This document shows, in pieces, positions 1 to 6,788 of a DNA stretch of 64,000 bases. The notes under the pieces are model-generated. The model was given only the letters and a program-made list of their open reading frames with translations. It did not search any database and was not told the DNA's origin. How positions within the stretch are numbered: the first letter of the stretch is position 1; the number at the start of each line of letters is the position of its first letter. A program made the position numbers and the translations under genes. The DNA is from Sphingomonas sp. S1-29 (GTDB lineage Bacteria; Pseudomonadota; Alphaproteobacteria; Sphingomonadales; Sphingomonadaceae): NCBI RefSeq assembly GCF_026167545.1, contig NZ_CP110678.1:803501-867500 (forward strand), in the 5' to 3' direction.

Positions 1-563
1 TAGATCTTGCCGACCAGGTCGAGGCTGGGGGCGAGCGTCTCTTCGCCCTCTTCCCACTTGGCGGGGCAGACTTCGCCCGGATGCGCCGCGATATACTGTG
101 CCGCCTTGATCTTGCGCAGCAACTCGGCGGCGTTGCGGCCGACGCCTTCCGAGGTCACTTCCATCAGCTGGATGACGCCCTCGGGATCGACCACGAAGGT
201 GCCGCGATCGGCCAGGCCCTGGCCTTCGCGCAGGATCTGGAAGTTGTTGCTGATCACATGGTTCTGGTCGCCCAGCATGTAATAGTCGATCTTGCCGATC
301 GCCGGCGAGCTGTCATGCCATGCCTTGTGGCTGAAGTGCGTGTCGGTCGAGACCGAATAGACCTCTACGCCCATGCGCTGCAGCGTGGGGTACACGTCGG
401 CCAGGTCTTCCAGCTCGGTCGGGCAGACGAACGTGAAATCGGCGGGGTAGAAGAAGAATACCGCCCACTTGCCGGCGACGTCGGTGTCGCTGACCGAAAC
501 GAACTTGCCCTGCTTGTACGCCTGGGTGGTGAATGGTTTCAGCTTGCTGCCGATGAGCGTCAT
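1..563 (-). CDS. ahpC: Alkyl hydroperoxide reductase subunit C (2-Cys peroxiredoxin), 3' end cut off
   Basis: Cytoplasmic peroxidase that reduces H2O2 and organic hydroperoxides, normally recycled by AhpF or a thioredoxin-type partner. The first 187 residues are present. The peroxidatic cysteine lies in the FTFVCPTELEDLA motif near residue 47, and a second cysteine in HPGEVCPAKW near residue 166 matches the resolving cysteine of the AhpC subgroup. The start is the ATG at 561-563, preceded by a good SD (GGAGG). The gene runs off the left edge, so the last few residues and any following ahpF cannot be seen. Confidence in the family is high. Confidence 0.95.
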   Translation of the reverse strand, partial: MTLIGSKLKPFTTQAYKQGKFVSVSDTDVAGKWAVFFFYPADFTFVCPTELEDLADVYPTLQRMGVEVYSVSTDTHFSHKAWHDSSPAIGKIDYYMLGDQNHVISNNFQILREGQGLADRGTFVVDPEGVIQLMEVTSEGVGRNAAELLRKIKAAQYIAAHPGEVCPAKWEEGEETLAPSLDLVGKI

Positions 564-604
564 GGGAACCTCCGTTGAATTCTGAGACTCCGATATAGGT
601 GCGG

Positions 605-639
605 ATGTTGCATTGCAAAAACGATAATGTTGCATCGCA
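605..639. promoter_or_regulatory. Direct repeat upstream of ahpC
   Basis: A 13-bp sequence (ATGTTGCATTGCA at 605-617) recurs with one mismatch at 627-639, a 22-bp period, about two helical turns. It lies 40-75 bp upstream of the ahpC start, where an activator such as OxyR or another peroxide regulator could bind. A perfect 6-bp inverted repeat with a 5-bp spacer (ATAACC/GGTTAT) follows at 658-674. The operator role is inference. Confidence 0.35.
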
Positions 640-687
640 GTAATCGCTTCCGTCGATATAACCCGCCTGGTTATCGACGTTTGCGGC

Positions 688-1491
688 TCAACCGACGGGC
701 AACCCGCGCAGCGTGTCGGTCACGCGCTGCCGCACTGCGGGATCGCGCGTGATTTCGAGCATGGCGGTCAGGCTGACGCGCGCGCCGGCAATGTCGCCAT
801 CGACCATTTCGAGCCGCGCCCGCTCCCACCAGGGCTGCGCGAAGCCCGGCGCGACGATCGTCATCCGGTGATACAGCTCGAGCGCGCGCCTGCCCTTTCC
901 GGCGCGTTCGGCGCGCGAGGCCTGGTTGAGCAATAGCCGCACTAGCACCGCGCGGTTGGGCATCACCGAAACATGCGCCGCCGGCGCCGGCGCTCCCGTC
1001 AACGATGCCGCCACCATCGCGGCGAGGCGCTCGCGCCCCACCCGCGCCCCGCCGCGAAACGGGTCGACGATCACCGGCACCACCTCGGTCCCCACCATCA
1101 CGAGCACATGCCCCGGCACGTCGAGGATGTTGGCCTCCCAGCCGAGCCTACGTGCGGCCGCGACATACAGGATCGATAGGCTGATCGGCAGCCCGCGGCG
1201 GCGATCGATGACGCGGATCAGGTCGGCGTTGGCGGGATCGTCATAGCTTTGCGCGTCGCCGACAAAGCCGAGTTCGTCACCAAACACCGCCGCCAGGCTG
1301 TCGGCGCGGTCGTCGGCCTCGGTCGCGGCGCCGTTCATCGCCTCGAGCCGCGCCGCGGCGGCTTCGAGCATGTCGTAATAGGGCTCGGGATCGGTGTCGG
1401 GGTGGTCGAGCATCGCGAGCGTGAGCGCGGCTTCGTCGAGCACGATCTCGGCAGCGTCGATCAGGCCGAGCTGGATCAGGTCATCGTTCAT
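688..1491 (-). CDS. SirB1-family transglutaminase-like / TPR protein
   Basis: A 267-aa protein of the SirB1/UPF0162 type. The N-terminal half carries the transglutaminase-like fold signature (RGLPISLSILYVAAARRLGW, then the NILDVPGHVLV stretch). The C-terminal part (from about residue 185) reads like a TPR-type helical repeat with RALELYHRMTIVAPGFAQPWW. The biochemical function of the family is not settled. The start was placed at the ATG at 1489-1491 (MNDDLIQLGLIDAAE). The reading frame stays open for another 36 codons upstream, but that extension is low-complexity and family members begin near here. It lies on the same strand as ahpC, 124 bp apart. Confidence 0.8.
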   Translation of the reverse strand: MNDDLIQLGLIDAAEIVLDEAALTLAMLDHPDTDPEPYYDMLEAAAARLEAMNGAATEADDRADSLAAVFGDELGFVGDAQSYDDPANADLIRVIDRRRGLPISLSILYVAAARRLGWEANILDVPGHVLVMVGTEVVPVIVDPFRGGARVGRERLAAMVAASLTGAPAPAAHVSVMPNRAVLVRLLLNQASRAERAGKGRRALELYHRMTIVAPGFAQPWWERARLEMVDGDIAGARVSLTAMLEITRDPAVRQRVTDTLRGLPVG

Positions 1492-1612
1492 GCCATGAAG
1501 ATGGGGTCGGCACCCGCCGAACGCCAACCATGCAATATCACCGTCGATTATTCGTGCCGCAGCCTTGCATCGACGCGGGCGCGGGCCATGTTCCACCAAT
1601 CGTCAACAATCG

Positions 1613-1625
1613 AAAGGAGGTGATC
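1613..1625 (+). promoter_or_regulatory. Exceptionally long Shine-Dalgarno sequence
   Basis: AAAGGAGGTGATC is complementary to 13 nt of the 3' end of 16S rRNA. Its GGAGG core sits 7 nt before the ATG at 1628. Most ribosome binding sites match over only 4-6 nt, so this is what makes the short ORF downstream credible. Confidence 0.7.
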
Positions 1626-1627
1626 GA

Positions 1628-1702
1628 ATGTCTCATTGTCACGCACTGAATGCGGCTTCGGGCACAACTGTGATCGCCTCGGCGGGATGGCTTCGCGCCT
1701 GA
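1628..1702 (+). CDS. Possible 24-aa small protein
   Basis: ATG (1628) to TGA (1700-1702) encodes a 24-residue peptide beginning MSHCHALNAASG and ending AGWLRA. It has no close neighbours: SirB1-like diverges at 1491 and a hairpin terminator follows at 1729. The reasons to call it are the 13-nt SD match at the right spacing and the terminator 26 nt after the stop, which together form a compact monocistronic unit. The peptide is mildly hydrophobic with one Cys-His pair (residues 4-5) and is too short for a domain assignment. It could also be a leader peptide or an untranslated small RNA. Confidence 0.5.
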   Translation: MSHCHALNAASGTTVIASAGWLRA

Positions 1703-1728
1703 ATATTGCCGGCTTCAGTCGACAATGG

Positions 1729-1756
1729 AAAGGCCGCCCTGCAAGGGGCGGCCTTT
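1729..1756. terminator. Hairpin terminator, probably bidirectional
   Basis: The arms AAAGGCCGCCC and GGGCGGCCTTT are perfectly complementary over 11 bp with a short loop. The stem ends in TTT on the plus strand and AAA on the other side, so it can serve both the 24-codon ORF (plus) and the stress gene ending at 1782 (minus). Confidence 0.75.
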
Positions 1757-1781
1757 CGCTTATTCGGGCCCTGAGCCAGCT

Positions 1782-2312
1782 TCAGGTCGTCAGGCGCGAG
1801 CGCCGCGAACTGTGGCCACCGTTGCGGTAGAGGATGTCGGTGACGGTCTCGCCCGACACGGTGCCGCTATTGGCTTCCACTGATACGAGCACGCCGCCGC
1901 GCCCCAGATGATCGCCATAATAGCCGGCGTCTTCCTCATCGATGCCGTGGTTGAGCAACGTCTCGTTCGCGGTGCCCGCAACCGCGCCCGCTGCCGCACC
2001 GACCGCCATCGCGCCGGGGACTGCCGTTGCCGCGATCGCCCCTGCGGCGACCAGCGGTCCGACGCCGGGAATGGCAAGCGCCGCGATGCCGAGCCCGGCG
2101 CCGAGCGCGCCGCCGCCCAGGATACCGCGCATCACGCTGCCCTGGCCGTCATCGACTGCTTCACCATCGCCATGCGCGGTGCTGTTGACGCCGTCGTGGC
2201 GAGTCACGATCGACAGCGCGGCATCGGGGACGCCGGCCTGGCGCAGATCCGCGACGGCGCGATCGGCTTCTGCTGGCGTGTCGAACATTGCCGAAGCTAC
2301 ATTGGTGGTCAT
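1782..2312 (-). CDS. Glycine-rich general stress-type protein
   Basis: A 176-aa protein. The N-terminal ~65 residues (FDTPAEADRAVADLRQAGV...ALSIVTR) resemble the alpha-beta domain of general-stress-protein-17M-like/SPOR-like families. A long Gly/Ala-rich hydrophobic stretch follows (about residues 62-125: LGGGALGAGLGIAALAIPGVGPLVAAG), like a glycine-zipper membrane segment, then a second small domain ending HLGRGGVLVSVEAN...ETVTDILYRNGG. The start is the ATG at 2310-2312 with the SD GGAGATCAC. It lies 17 bp behind the GlsB-like gene and is likely co-transcribed with it. Exact function unknown; a stress or envelope role is inferred from type and context. Confidence 0.75.
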   Translation of the reverse strand: MTTNVASAMFDTPAEADRAVADLRQAGVPDAALSIVTRHDGVNSTAHGDGEAVDDGQGSVMRGILGGGALGAGLGIAALAIPGVGPLVAAGAIAATAVPGAMAVGAAAGAVAGTANETLLNHGIDEEDAGYYGDHLGRGGVLVSVEANSGTVSGETVTDILYRNGGHSSRRSRLTT

Positions 2313-2329
2313 GTTGTGATCTCCTGAAT

Positions 2330-2599
2330 TCAACGTACCGCACCGCGGCGAAACATGTTGATGATGGCAAGCAGCACGACTGCGCCGACCAGCGATACCA
2401 GCACCGACTGGATCGAAATCTCGCCGCTGGTGATGGGGCTGCCGCCGATCAGCGGGGTGATGATGAACCCTGCAAGCAACGCGCCGACAATGCCGACGAT
2501 GATGTTGAGGATGATGCCTTGTTGGCCGTTGGTACGCATGATCATGCTGGCGACCCAGCCGATCAATCCGCCGACGACAAGAAGGACAATAATGCCCAT
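2330..2599 (-). CDS. GlsB/YeaQ/YmgE-family stress response membrane protein
   Basis: An 89-aa inner-membrane protein with three hydrophobic segments (about residues 3-19, 28-48 and 62-82) and the family's glycine-rich pattern (GIIVLLVVGGLIGWVASMI, then GIILNIIVGIVGALLAGFI). Transglycosylase-associated/YeaQ proteins are stress-induced, but their biochemical function is not known. The ATG at 2597-2599 is preceded by GAAGGGAAACACC. It is the first gene of a two-gene unit with the 1782-2312 gene, and an EcfG-like element lies upstream. Confidence 0.9.
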   Translation of the reverse strand: MGIIVLLVVGGLIGWVASMIMRTNGQQGIILNIIVGIVGALLAGFIITPLIGGSPITSGEISIQSVLVSLVGAVVLLAIINMFRRGAVR

Positions 2600-2630
2600 G
2601 GTGTTTCCCTTCGCTTGTTTCGTGATGGCT

Positions 2631-2656
2631 AAACCGCTGATGCGTTGGGATGTTCA
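2631..2656 (-). promoter_or_regulatory. Possible EcfG-type promoter for the GlsB-like gene
   Basis: On the minus strand TGAAC (2656-2652) is followed after 17 nt by GTTT, close to the alphaproteobacterial general-stress sigma factor consensus GGAAC-N16/17-CGTT. The -35 has one mismatch. It sits 30-55 bp upstream of the start codon, in front of typical stress genes. Confidence 0.4.
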
Positions 2657-2757
2657 GATCGGCACCGACCGCGCTCGGCTCGCATCTAGTGCTGCAGCAC
2701 CAGGCAATCTGGTAATTTGCAGGGGAACGGCCTCGGCGATCGAACGCTTGTGCAGGC

Positions 2758-4215
2758 ATGGACACACCCGACCGCCCCGCACTCCGCCATCTCGAACAGT
2801 TGACCGCGCAATTGCTCGACGGGGTGATCCTGATCGACCCCGCGGGAACGATCCTGAGCGCGAACGCCGCCGCGCTTCGCATGCACGGCGTGGGCACGCT
2901 GGCCGAACTGGGCACGACCGCGGAGGGCTATGCCGAGCGCTTCACCCTGCGCACCCACGACCATCGTCCGCTCAAGCATCGCGAATATCCGCTCTTCCGG
3001 CTGCTGGCGGGGGACAGCTTCCCCGACCTGATCGTCGAAGTCGTCCCGGCAGGTGACGATCAGGCGCGCTGGATTCACCAGGTGCGTGATGTCGTCATGG
3101 ATATCGACGGCGGCGAAGCCGAATATCTCGCGCTGGTAATCGACGACGTATCGGCGCGATTCGATGCCGAGGCGCGATTTGCCGCGATGTTCAACGCCAA
3201 CCCCGCCCCCGCGATCGTCGTGCGGCTGCACGACCAGCGGATTGTCCAGGTCAATGCCGGCTTCGAGACGCTGACCGGCTTCGCCCCCGAAGCACTCACC
3301 GGCAAGTCGCTGTTCGGGCTCGACCTGCTCGCCAGCCTCGGCGATCCGATTGCGGTGCGCCGTCGGATCGAGGAGGGCGAAATCGTCGCGCAGGCCGAGG
3401 CCGAGCTTCGCGTCGCCGACGGATCGCGCCGGCTGGTGCTGTTCGCGGGCCAACCGATCGACGTCACCGGCGAGGATTCGCTGCTGCTGACCTTCGCCGA
3501 CCTCGAACCCAGGCGCCGCGCCGAGCAGGCGCTCGCCGCAAGCGAGCATCATCTGCGCTCGGTCTTCGAAATGGCGCCGGTTGCGATGGTGGTGACCGCA
3601 GATTGCGATCACCGCATCGCGAGCGTCAACGCGGCGTTCCGCGCGCTCACCGGGCATGACGCCCGTCAGGCGATCGGGCAGACCGCCGACGATCTGCAGC
3701 TATGGAAAGACCCCGAACGCGGCCAGGCGCTCGAGCGGCAATTGGTCGAGCTGGGCGCGGTCCGCGACGCCGAAGCGATCCTGCGCTCGCGTAGCGGCGA
3801 GCAGATCGACTGCCTGATTTCGGCCGAGACGATCAGCGTGGAAGGCGCGCCGTGCGTATTATGGGTGTGCCAGGACGTCACCTCGCGCAAGCAAAGCGAG
3901 CGCGAACTGGCCGATGCGATCGACGCGGTGATGAAGGACGCCAATTGGCTGAGCCACTCGATCCTCGACAAGCTCGCGACGCTACGCCGTCCCGAGGCGC
4001 CTGCCCCTGCGAGCAATCTCAGTCCCCGCGAACGCGAAATCCTCGAGCTGATCTGCGACGATCTCGACGACAAGGCGATCGCGGCGCAGCTCGGGCTGTC
4101 GCGCAACACCGTCCGCAACCATGTCGCGCGGCTCTATGCCAAGATCGGGGTGAACCGCCGCAGCGGCGCGGTCGTATGGGGGCGCGAGCGCGGCATGGGC
4201 ACGCGCCGCGATTGA
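2758..4215 (+). CDS. Triple-PAS sensor regulator with LuxR-type HTH
   Basis: A 485-aa soluble protein with three successive PAS-like domains (about residues 8-125, 138-260 and 262-385) and a C-terminal LuxR/GerE helix-turn-helix (about 415-478: LSPREREILELICDDLDDKAIAAQLGLS, split here as ...ERE/ILE..., then RNTVRNHVARLYAKIGV). The PAS repeats carry the usual N-[AG]-A/GF-x-x-LTG signatures. There is no receiver domain and no kinase domain, so the protein presumably senses a ligand, redox state or light through PAS and binds DNA itself. The ATG at 2758 follows a weak SD. It diverges from the stress genes at 2599 and converges on the DUF892 gene. Its targets are unknown; the neighbouring stress block is an obvious candidate. 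Confidence 0.85.
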   Translation: MDTPDRPALRHLEQLTAQLLDGVILIDPAGTILSANAAALRMHGVGTLAELGTTAEGYAERFTLRTHDHRPLKHREYPLFRLLAGDSFPDLIVEVVPAGDDQARWIHQVRDVVMDIDGGEAEYLALVIDDVSARFDAEARFAAMFNANPAPAIVVRLHDQRIVQVNAGFETLTGFAPEALTGKSLFGLDLLASLGDPIAVRRRIEEGEIVAQAEAELRVADGSRRLVLFAGQPIDVTGEDSLLLTFADLEPRRRAEQALAASEHHLRSVFEMAPVAMVVTADCDHRIASVNAAFRALTGHDARQAIGQTADDLQLWKDPERGQALERQLVELGAVRDAEAILRSRSGEQIDCLISAETISVEGAPCVLWVCQDVTSRKQSERELADAIDAVMKDANWLSHSILDKLATLRRPEAPAPASNLSPREREILELICDDLDDKAIAAQLGLSRNTVRNHVARLYAKIGVNRRSGAVVWGRERGMGTRRD

Positions 4216-4223
4216 AAGGAACC

Positions 4224-4250
4224 GCCCGCCCCGGTACTGCCGGAGCGGGC
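4224..4250. terminator. Hairpin between convergent genes
   Basis: GCCCGCCCCGG (4224-4234) pairs with CCGGAGCGGGC (4240-4250) with one mismatch and a 5-nt loop. It lies in the 43-bp gap between the PAS-LuxR gene and the DUF892 gene. There is no clear U-tract, so termination is only probable. Confidence 0.5.
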
Positions 4251-4258
4251 GCAACCCA

Positions 4259-4762
4259 TTAGGCGTCCTTGGCGTCGATGTTCACCGAGGTTTCGGCAAG
4301 CCGCGTCATATATTCGTCGCTACCGTAGATTTCCTTGGTCGCGGCGCGCAGCTTCTTGTCGTCGTCCTTCAGGCCCAACGCCTTGGCATAAGCCGCAGCG
4401 GTGCCGAAGCCCGCCAGCCCGTAATGCGTCATGCGCTGATATTGCGCGATGATCAGCACATCGAGCATCGGACCCTTTTTGGGCCCCTCTTCGAGCACAT
4501 GCTTGGTCGCCTCGGCAACCAGCCCTTCCATGCCCTTGCAATGCTCCTTCGAAACCTTCTCGTCCTGTCCGGCGATCAGCTCCTTGAGCACCGCGGTATG
4601 CGCGGTGATACCCTCATGCGACTTGGTCAGCATGTCCTTCAGTGCGGCATCGCTCGCCTTGGTCGTCATCTTCGTGACGACCTTGAGCATCTGGTCGTTC
4701 GCAGAATACAGATCCTTGAGCTCGTCGACATAGATGTCGTTCAGCGTTTCGGGGGTCGACAT
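4259..4762 (-). CDS. DUF892 (YciE/YciF) ferritin-like stress protein
   Basis: A 167-aa four-helix ferritin-like protein. The family opening is clear (TLNDIYVDELKDLYSANDQMLKVVTKM), with repeated helix motifs carrying the E and H residues expected of a di-metal site (for example SHEGITAHTAVLKEL and MLDVLIIAQYQRMTHYGLAGF). YciE/YciF-type proteins are induced by osmotic and stationary-phase stress; their substrate is not established. The start is the ATG at 4760-4762 after the SD AGGAG. An in-frame extension upstream is arginine-rich and not family-like. It is probably the third gene of a minus-strand unit 5518 > 5117 > 4762. Confidence 0.9.
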   Translation of the reverse strand: MSTPETLNDIYVDELKDLYSANDQMLKVVTKMTTKASDAALKDMLTKSHEGITAHTAVLKELIAGQDEKVSKEHCKGMEGLVAEATKHVLEEGPKKGPMLDVLIIAQYQRMTHYGLAGFGTAAAYAKALGLKDDDKKLRAATKEIYGSDEYMTRLAETSVNIDAKDA

Positions 4763-4856
4763 ACAAGAACTCCTGGTCACCCGAGCGGGTCGCTCGGTCC
4801 TGATTGCTGAGCGGTTGGCCTGGCGGCATAGTTCCAGGCCGCTCGCGAAACCTGGG

Positions 4857-5117
4857 CTAGTTGCCCTCGGTAACCGCATTCTTGGTTTCGCCGACCTTCT
4901 GGTCGCCGAGCTGCCCCGGGCCGTGATAGGCGATCTCGGTCTGGCCACCATGTTTGTCGGCATCGGGGTTGCCGTCCTTGCCGGTGTGCGGGTTGGGATA
5001 GGCAGCGCCCGAGCTTTCGCTGCTGGTCTTGCCGCTGATCTTGGTATCGCTGACCCCGTCGGGCGCATTGCGGTCGGTATCCTGGCCGCTCGCCTGCATC
5101 GGTTGCTTGTCGCTCAT
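4857..5117 (-). CDS. Small hydrophilic protein, unknown function
   Basis: An 86-aa, highly charged protein rich in Gly, Asp, Ser and Lys with no hydrophobic segment (begins MSDKQPMQASGQDTDRNAPD). The composition is that of an intrinsically disordered stress-type protein. The ATG is preceded by AGGATAGAG. It lies 38 bp behind the next hydrophilic protein gene and 94 bp ahead of the DUF892 gene. No family recognised; a desiccation or osmotic stress role is inferred only from neighbours and composition. Confidence 0.65.
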   Translation of the reverse strand: MSDKQPMQASGQDTDRNAPDGVSDTKISGKTSSESSGAAYPNPHTGKDGNPDADKHGGQTEIAYHGPGQLGDQKVGETKNAVTEGN

Positions 5118-5155
5118 GCTCTATCCTTCAAAGGGAGAATGGTTGTGGCGTGCGG

Positions 5156-5518
5156 TCAGATCGAGGGCGGAACGCCCTGGTCTTCGCTTTGGTCGCCGCC
5201 GGTATCGCTGTCATAATCCTCACCGGGATTGCCGCCTCCTGCGCCGGCGCCGCTGCCATGGACTTCGCCCGTCCCCTGCTGCGGCGCGCCGCGATAGCCA
5301 GCATCGGCAGGCAGCCCGCGCAGATCGACCCCCGACGCAACCGCACCGCGCGTCGCGTGCTCGTCGGCGGCAAGCGCCGGCTTGCGTGCACGATCGGCAT
5401 CGCTTTGGTCGGCGCTGCCATGGTCCTGCCCCGAATAGCCGGGGCCGTCGCCGATCGCGGTCGCGGTCGGGCGCGACGGGATCGGGGTGTTCGATGTCGA
5501 AGCTGGATCGTCGGTCAT
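5156..5518 (-). CDS. Small hydrophilic Gly/Asp-rich protein, unknown function
   Basis: A 120-aa hydrophilic, low-complexity protein (many Asp, Gly, Ala, Ser; no membrane segment). The start at 5518 is supported by the strong SD GGGGAGGAG 8 nt upstream and by an EcfG-type promoter immediately ahead (GGAAC at 5564-5560, GTT at 5542-5540). It appears to be the first gene of the minus-strand unit that continues with the 86-aa protein and the DUF892 protein. No family recognised. Confidence 0.65.
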   Translation of the reverse strand: MTDDPASTSNTPIPSRPTATAIGDGPGYSGQDHGSADQSDADRARKPALAADEHATRGAVASGVDLRGLPADAGYRGAPQQGTGEVHGSGAGAGGGNPGEDYDSDTGGDQSEDQGVPPSI

Positions 5519-5539
5519 GGAAAGACTCCTCCCCGGCTC

Positions 5540-5564
5540 AACCATCGCCGCGACCGGGCGTTCC
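5540..5564 (-). promoter_or_regulatory. EcfG-type (general stress response) promoter, minus strand
   Basis: GGAAC (5564-5560), 17 nt, then GTT (5542-5540) matches the alphaproteobacterial EcfG/sigma-EcfG consensus. It lies 22-46 bp upstream of the start at 5518, so the -10 is well placed for a short leader. Confidence 0.6.
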
Positions 5565-5601
5565 TGCCGAACCTGCGTTGCTGCGGTATCTCTTTCGGTG
5601 C

Positions 5602-5626
5602 GGAACGTTCGGCAAAACCCATGGTT
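5602..5626 (+). promoter_or_regulatory. EcfG-type promoter, plus strand
   Basis: GGAAC (5602-5606), 17 nt, then GTT (5624-5626). It faces away from the minus-strand EcfG element at 5540-5564 and would start transcription about 85 bp upstream of the alpha/beta hydrolase ATG at 5717. Confidence 0.6.
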
Positions 5627-5716
5627 GGTGCCGGTATCGCCAGCCGTCCCGCCGGCGTCGCGAACCCGCCCGATTCGCTTCGGTCGACTGCCCCATCTTT
5701 CGGATCGAGGATCATC

Positions 5717-6691
5717 ATGGCCAACGCAAGCAAACCCAACGACATAGCCCGCAACACCCCTGCAACCTGGCTCGGCGCAGGCATCGCCGCGCTGGCCGGT
5801 GCGGCGATCTTCAACCGCTGGTCGGCAGCGCGTGCCCAGCGCGATCACCCGCCGATCGGTGCGTTCGTCGAGGTCGATGGGATGCCGGTGCATTATTATC
5901 AGCGCGGCGCCGGGCCGGCGATCGTACTGATCCACGGCAGCGCCTCGCTCGTCGAGGATTTCGTCGTCAGCGGGTTGATCGCCCTGCTCGCCAAGCAACA
6001 CCGCGTGATCGCGTTCGATCGCCCTGGCTATGGCTATACCCCCCGCCCGCGCGGGATCGACTGGACGCCCGAACGCCAGGCTGAATTGCTGGTCGCCGCC
6101 TGCGCCAAGCTCGGGATCGATCGCCCGATCGTCGTCGGCCATAGCTGGGGCACCCTGCCGGCGCTGGCATGGGCGCTCGATCATCGCGAGTCGATCAGCG
6201 GGTTAGCGCTGCTGTCGGGCTATTTCTTCGCGACGCCGCGTCCCGACGCGGTGATGGCGGCGGTCGCGGGCTCGCCCGGCCTGGGTGACGTGATCGTCAA
6301 CACCGTCGCGCCGCTGCAGACCCGGCTGACCGGTCCGCTGGGCAACAAGCTCGTCTTCTCGCCCGCCGAGCCGACCGAGGCGTTCCTGAAGGACATACCC
6401 TTCACGCTGATGCTGCGCCCGTCGCAATTGCGCGCAACCGCGATCGACAGCGGGCAGATGCCCGCATCGGCAGGCCGCCTCTCGCCGCGCTACGCCGAGC
6501 TTGATCTGCCGCTCGCGATCGTCTGGGGCGTTGGCGACAAGCTGGTGGTGCAGGCCGATCAATCGGCGAAACTTGCCGAGCAATTGCCTGATGCGGTGGC
6601 GACGCGGATGGAGGGGGTGGGGCACATGGTCCACCACACCGATCCGGCGCGCGTCGCGGCGGCGATCCTGGCGGTTGCCGATCGCGCATAG
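5717..6691 (+). CDS. Membrane-anchored alpha/beta hydrolase
   Basis: A 324-aa protein. A single N-terminal hydrophobic segment (about residues 15-32, WLGAGIAALAGAAIFNRW) acts as anchor or signal. An alpha/beta-hydrolase domain follows with oxyanion-loop LIHGSASL, the DRPGYGYTPRP strand-loop and the nucleophile elbow GHSWG (Ser near residue 144). The catalytic acid is probably in WGVGDKLV and the His in VGHMVHHTDP. Substrate unknown. The start is the ATG at 5717 with AGGATC upstream; the longer open frame upstream covers the divergent promoter region and was rejected. An EcfG-type promoter at 5602-5626 suggests general-stress control. Confidence 0.85.
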   Translation: MANASKPNDIARNTPATWLGAGIAALAGAAIFNRWSAARAQRDHPPIGAFVEVDGMPVHYYQRGAGPAIVLIHGSASLVEDFVVSGLIALLAKQHRVIAFDRPGYGYTPRPRGIDWTPERQAELLVAACAKLGIDRPIVVGHSWGTLPALAWALDHRESISGLALLSGYFFATPRPDAVMAAVAGSPGLGDVIVNTVAPLQTRLTGPLGNKLVFSPAEPTEAFLKDIPFTLMLRPSQLRATAIDSGQMPASAGRLSPRYAELDLPLAIVWGVGDKLVVQADQSAKLAEQLPDAVATRMEGVGHMVHHTDPARVAAAILAVADRA

Positions 6692-6788
6692 TTTTGCCGG
6701 CTATGGCCGAAAGCGGTTTGCCGGCTTACGACCGGTGCAGGGCGTATCGCTGCACGAAGGAGACGGTACCGTTGCGTAAACGATCGGA

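Noticed and set aside
1492..1599. 36-codon N-terminal extension of the SirB1-like protein
   Set aside because: Low-complexity, not family-like; the ATG at 1491 fits the family start.
4781..4797. Hairpin CCGAGCG-GGT-CGCTCGG upstream of the DUF892 gene as a terminator
   Set aside because: It lies just before the start codon of a gene in the same unit, lacks a U-tract and the stem is only 7 bp; may be an RNA-processing site but not supportable.
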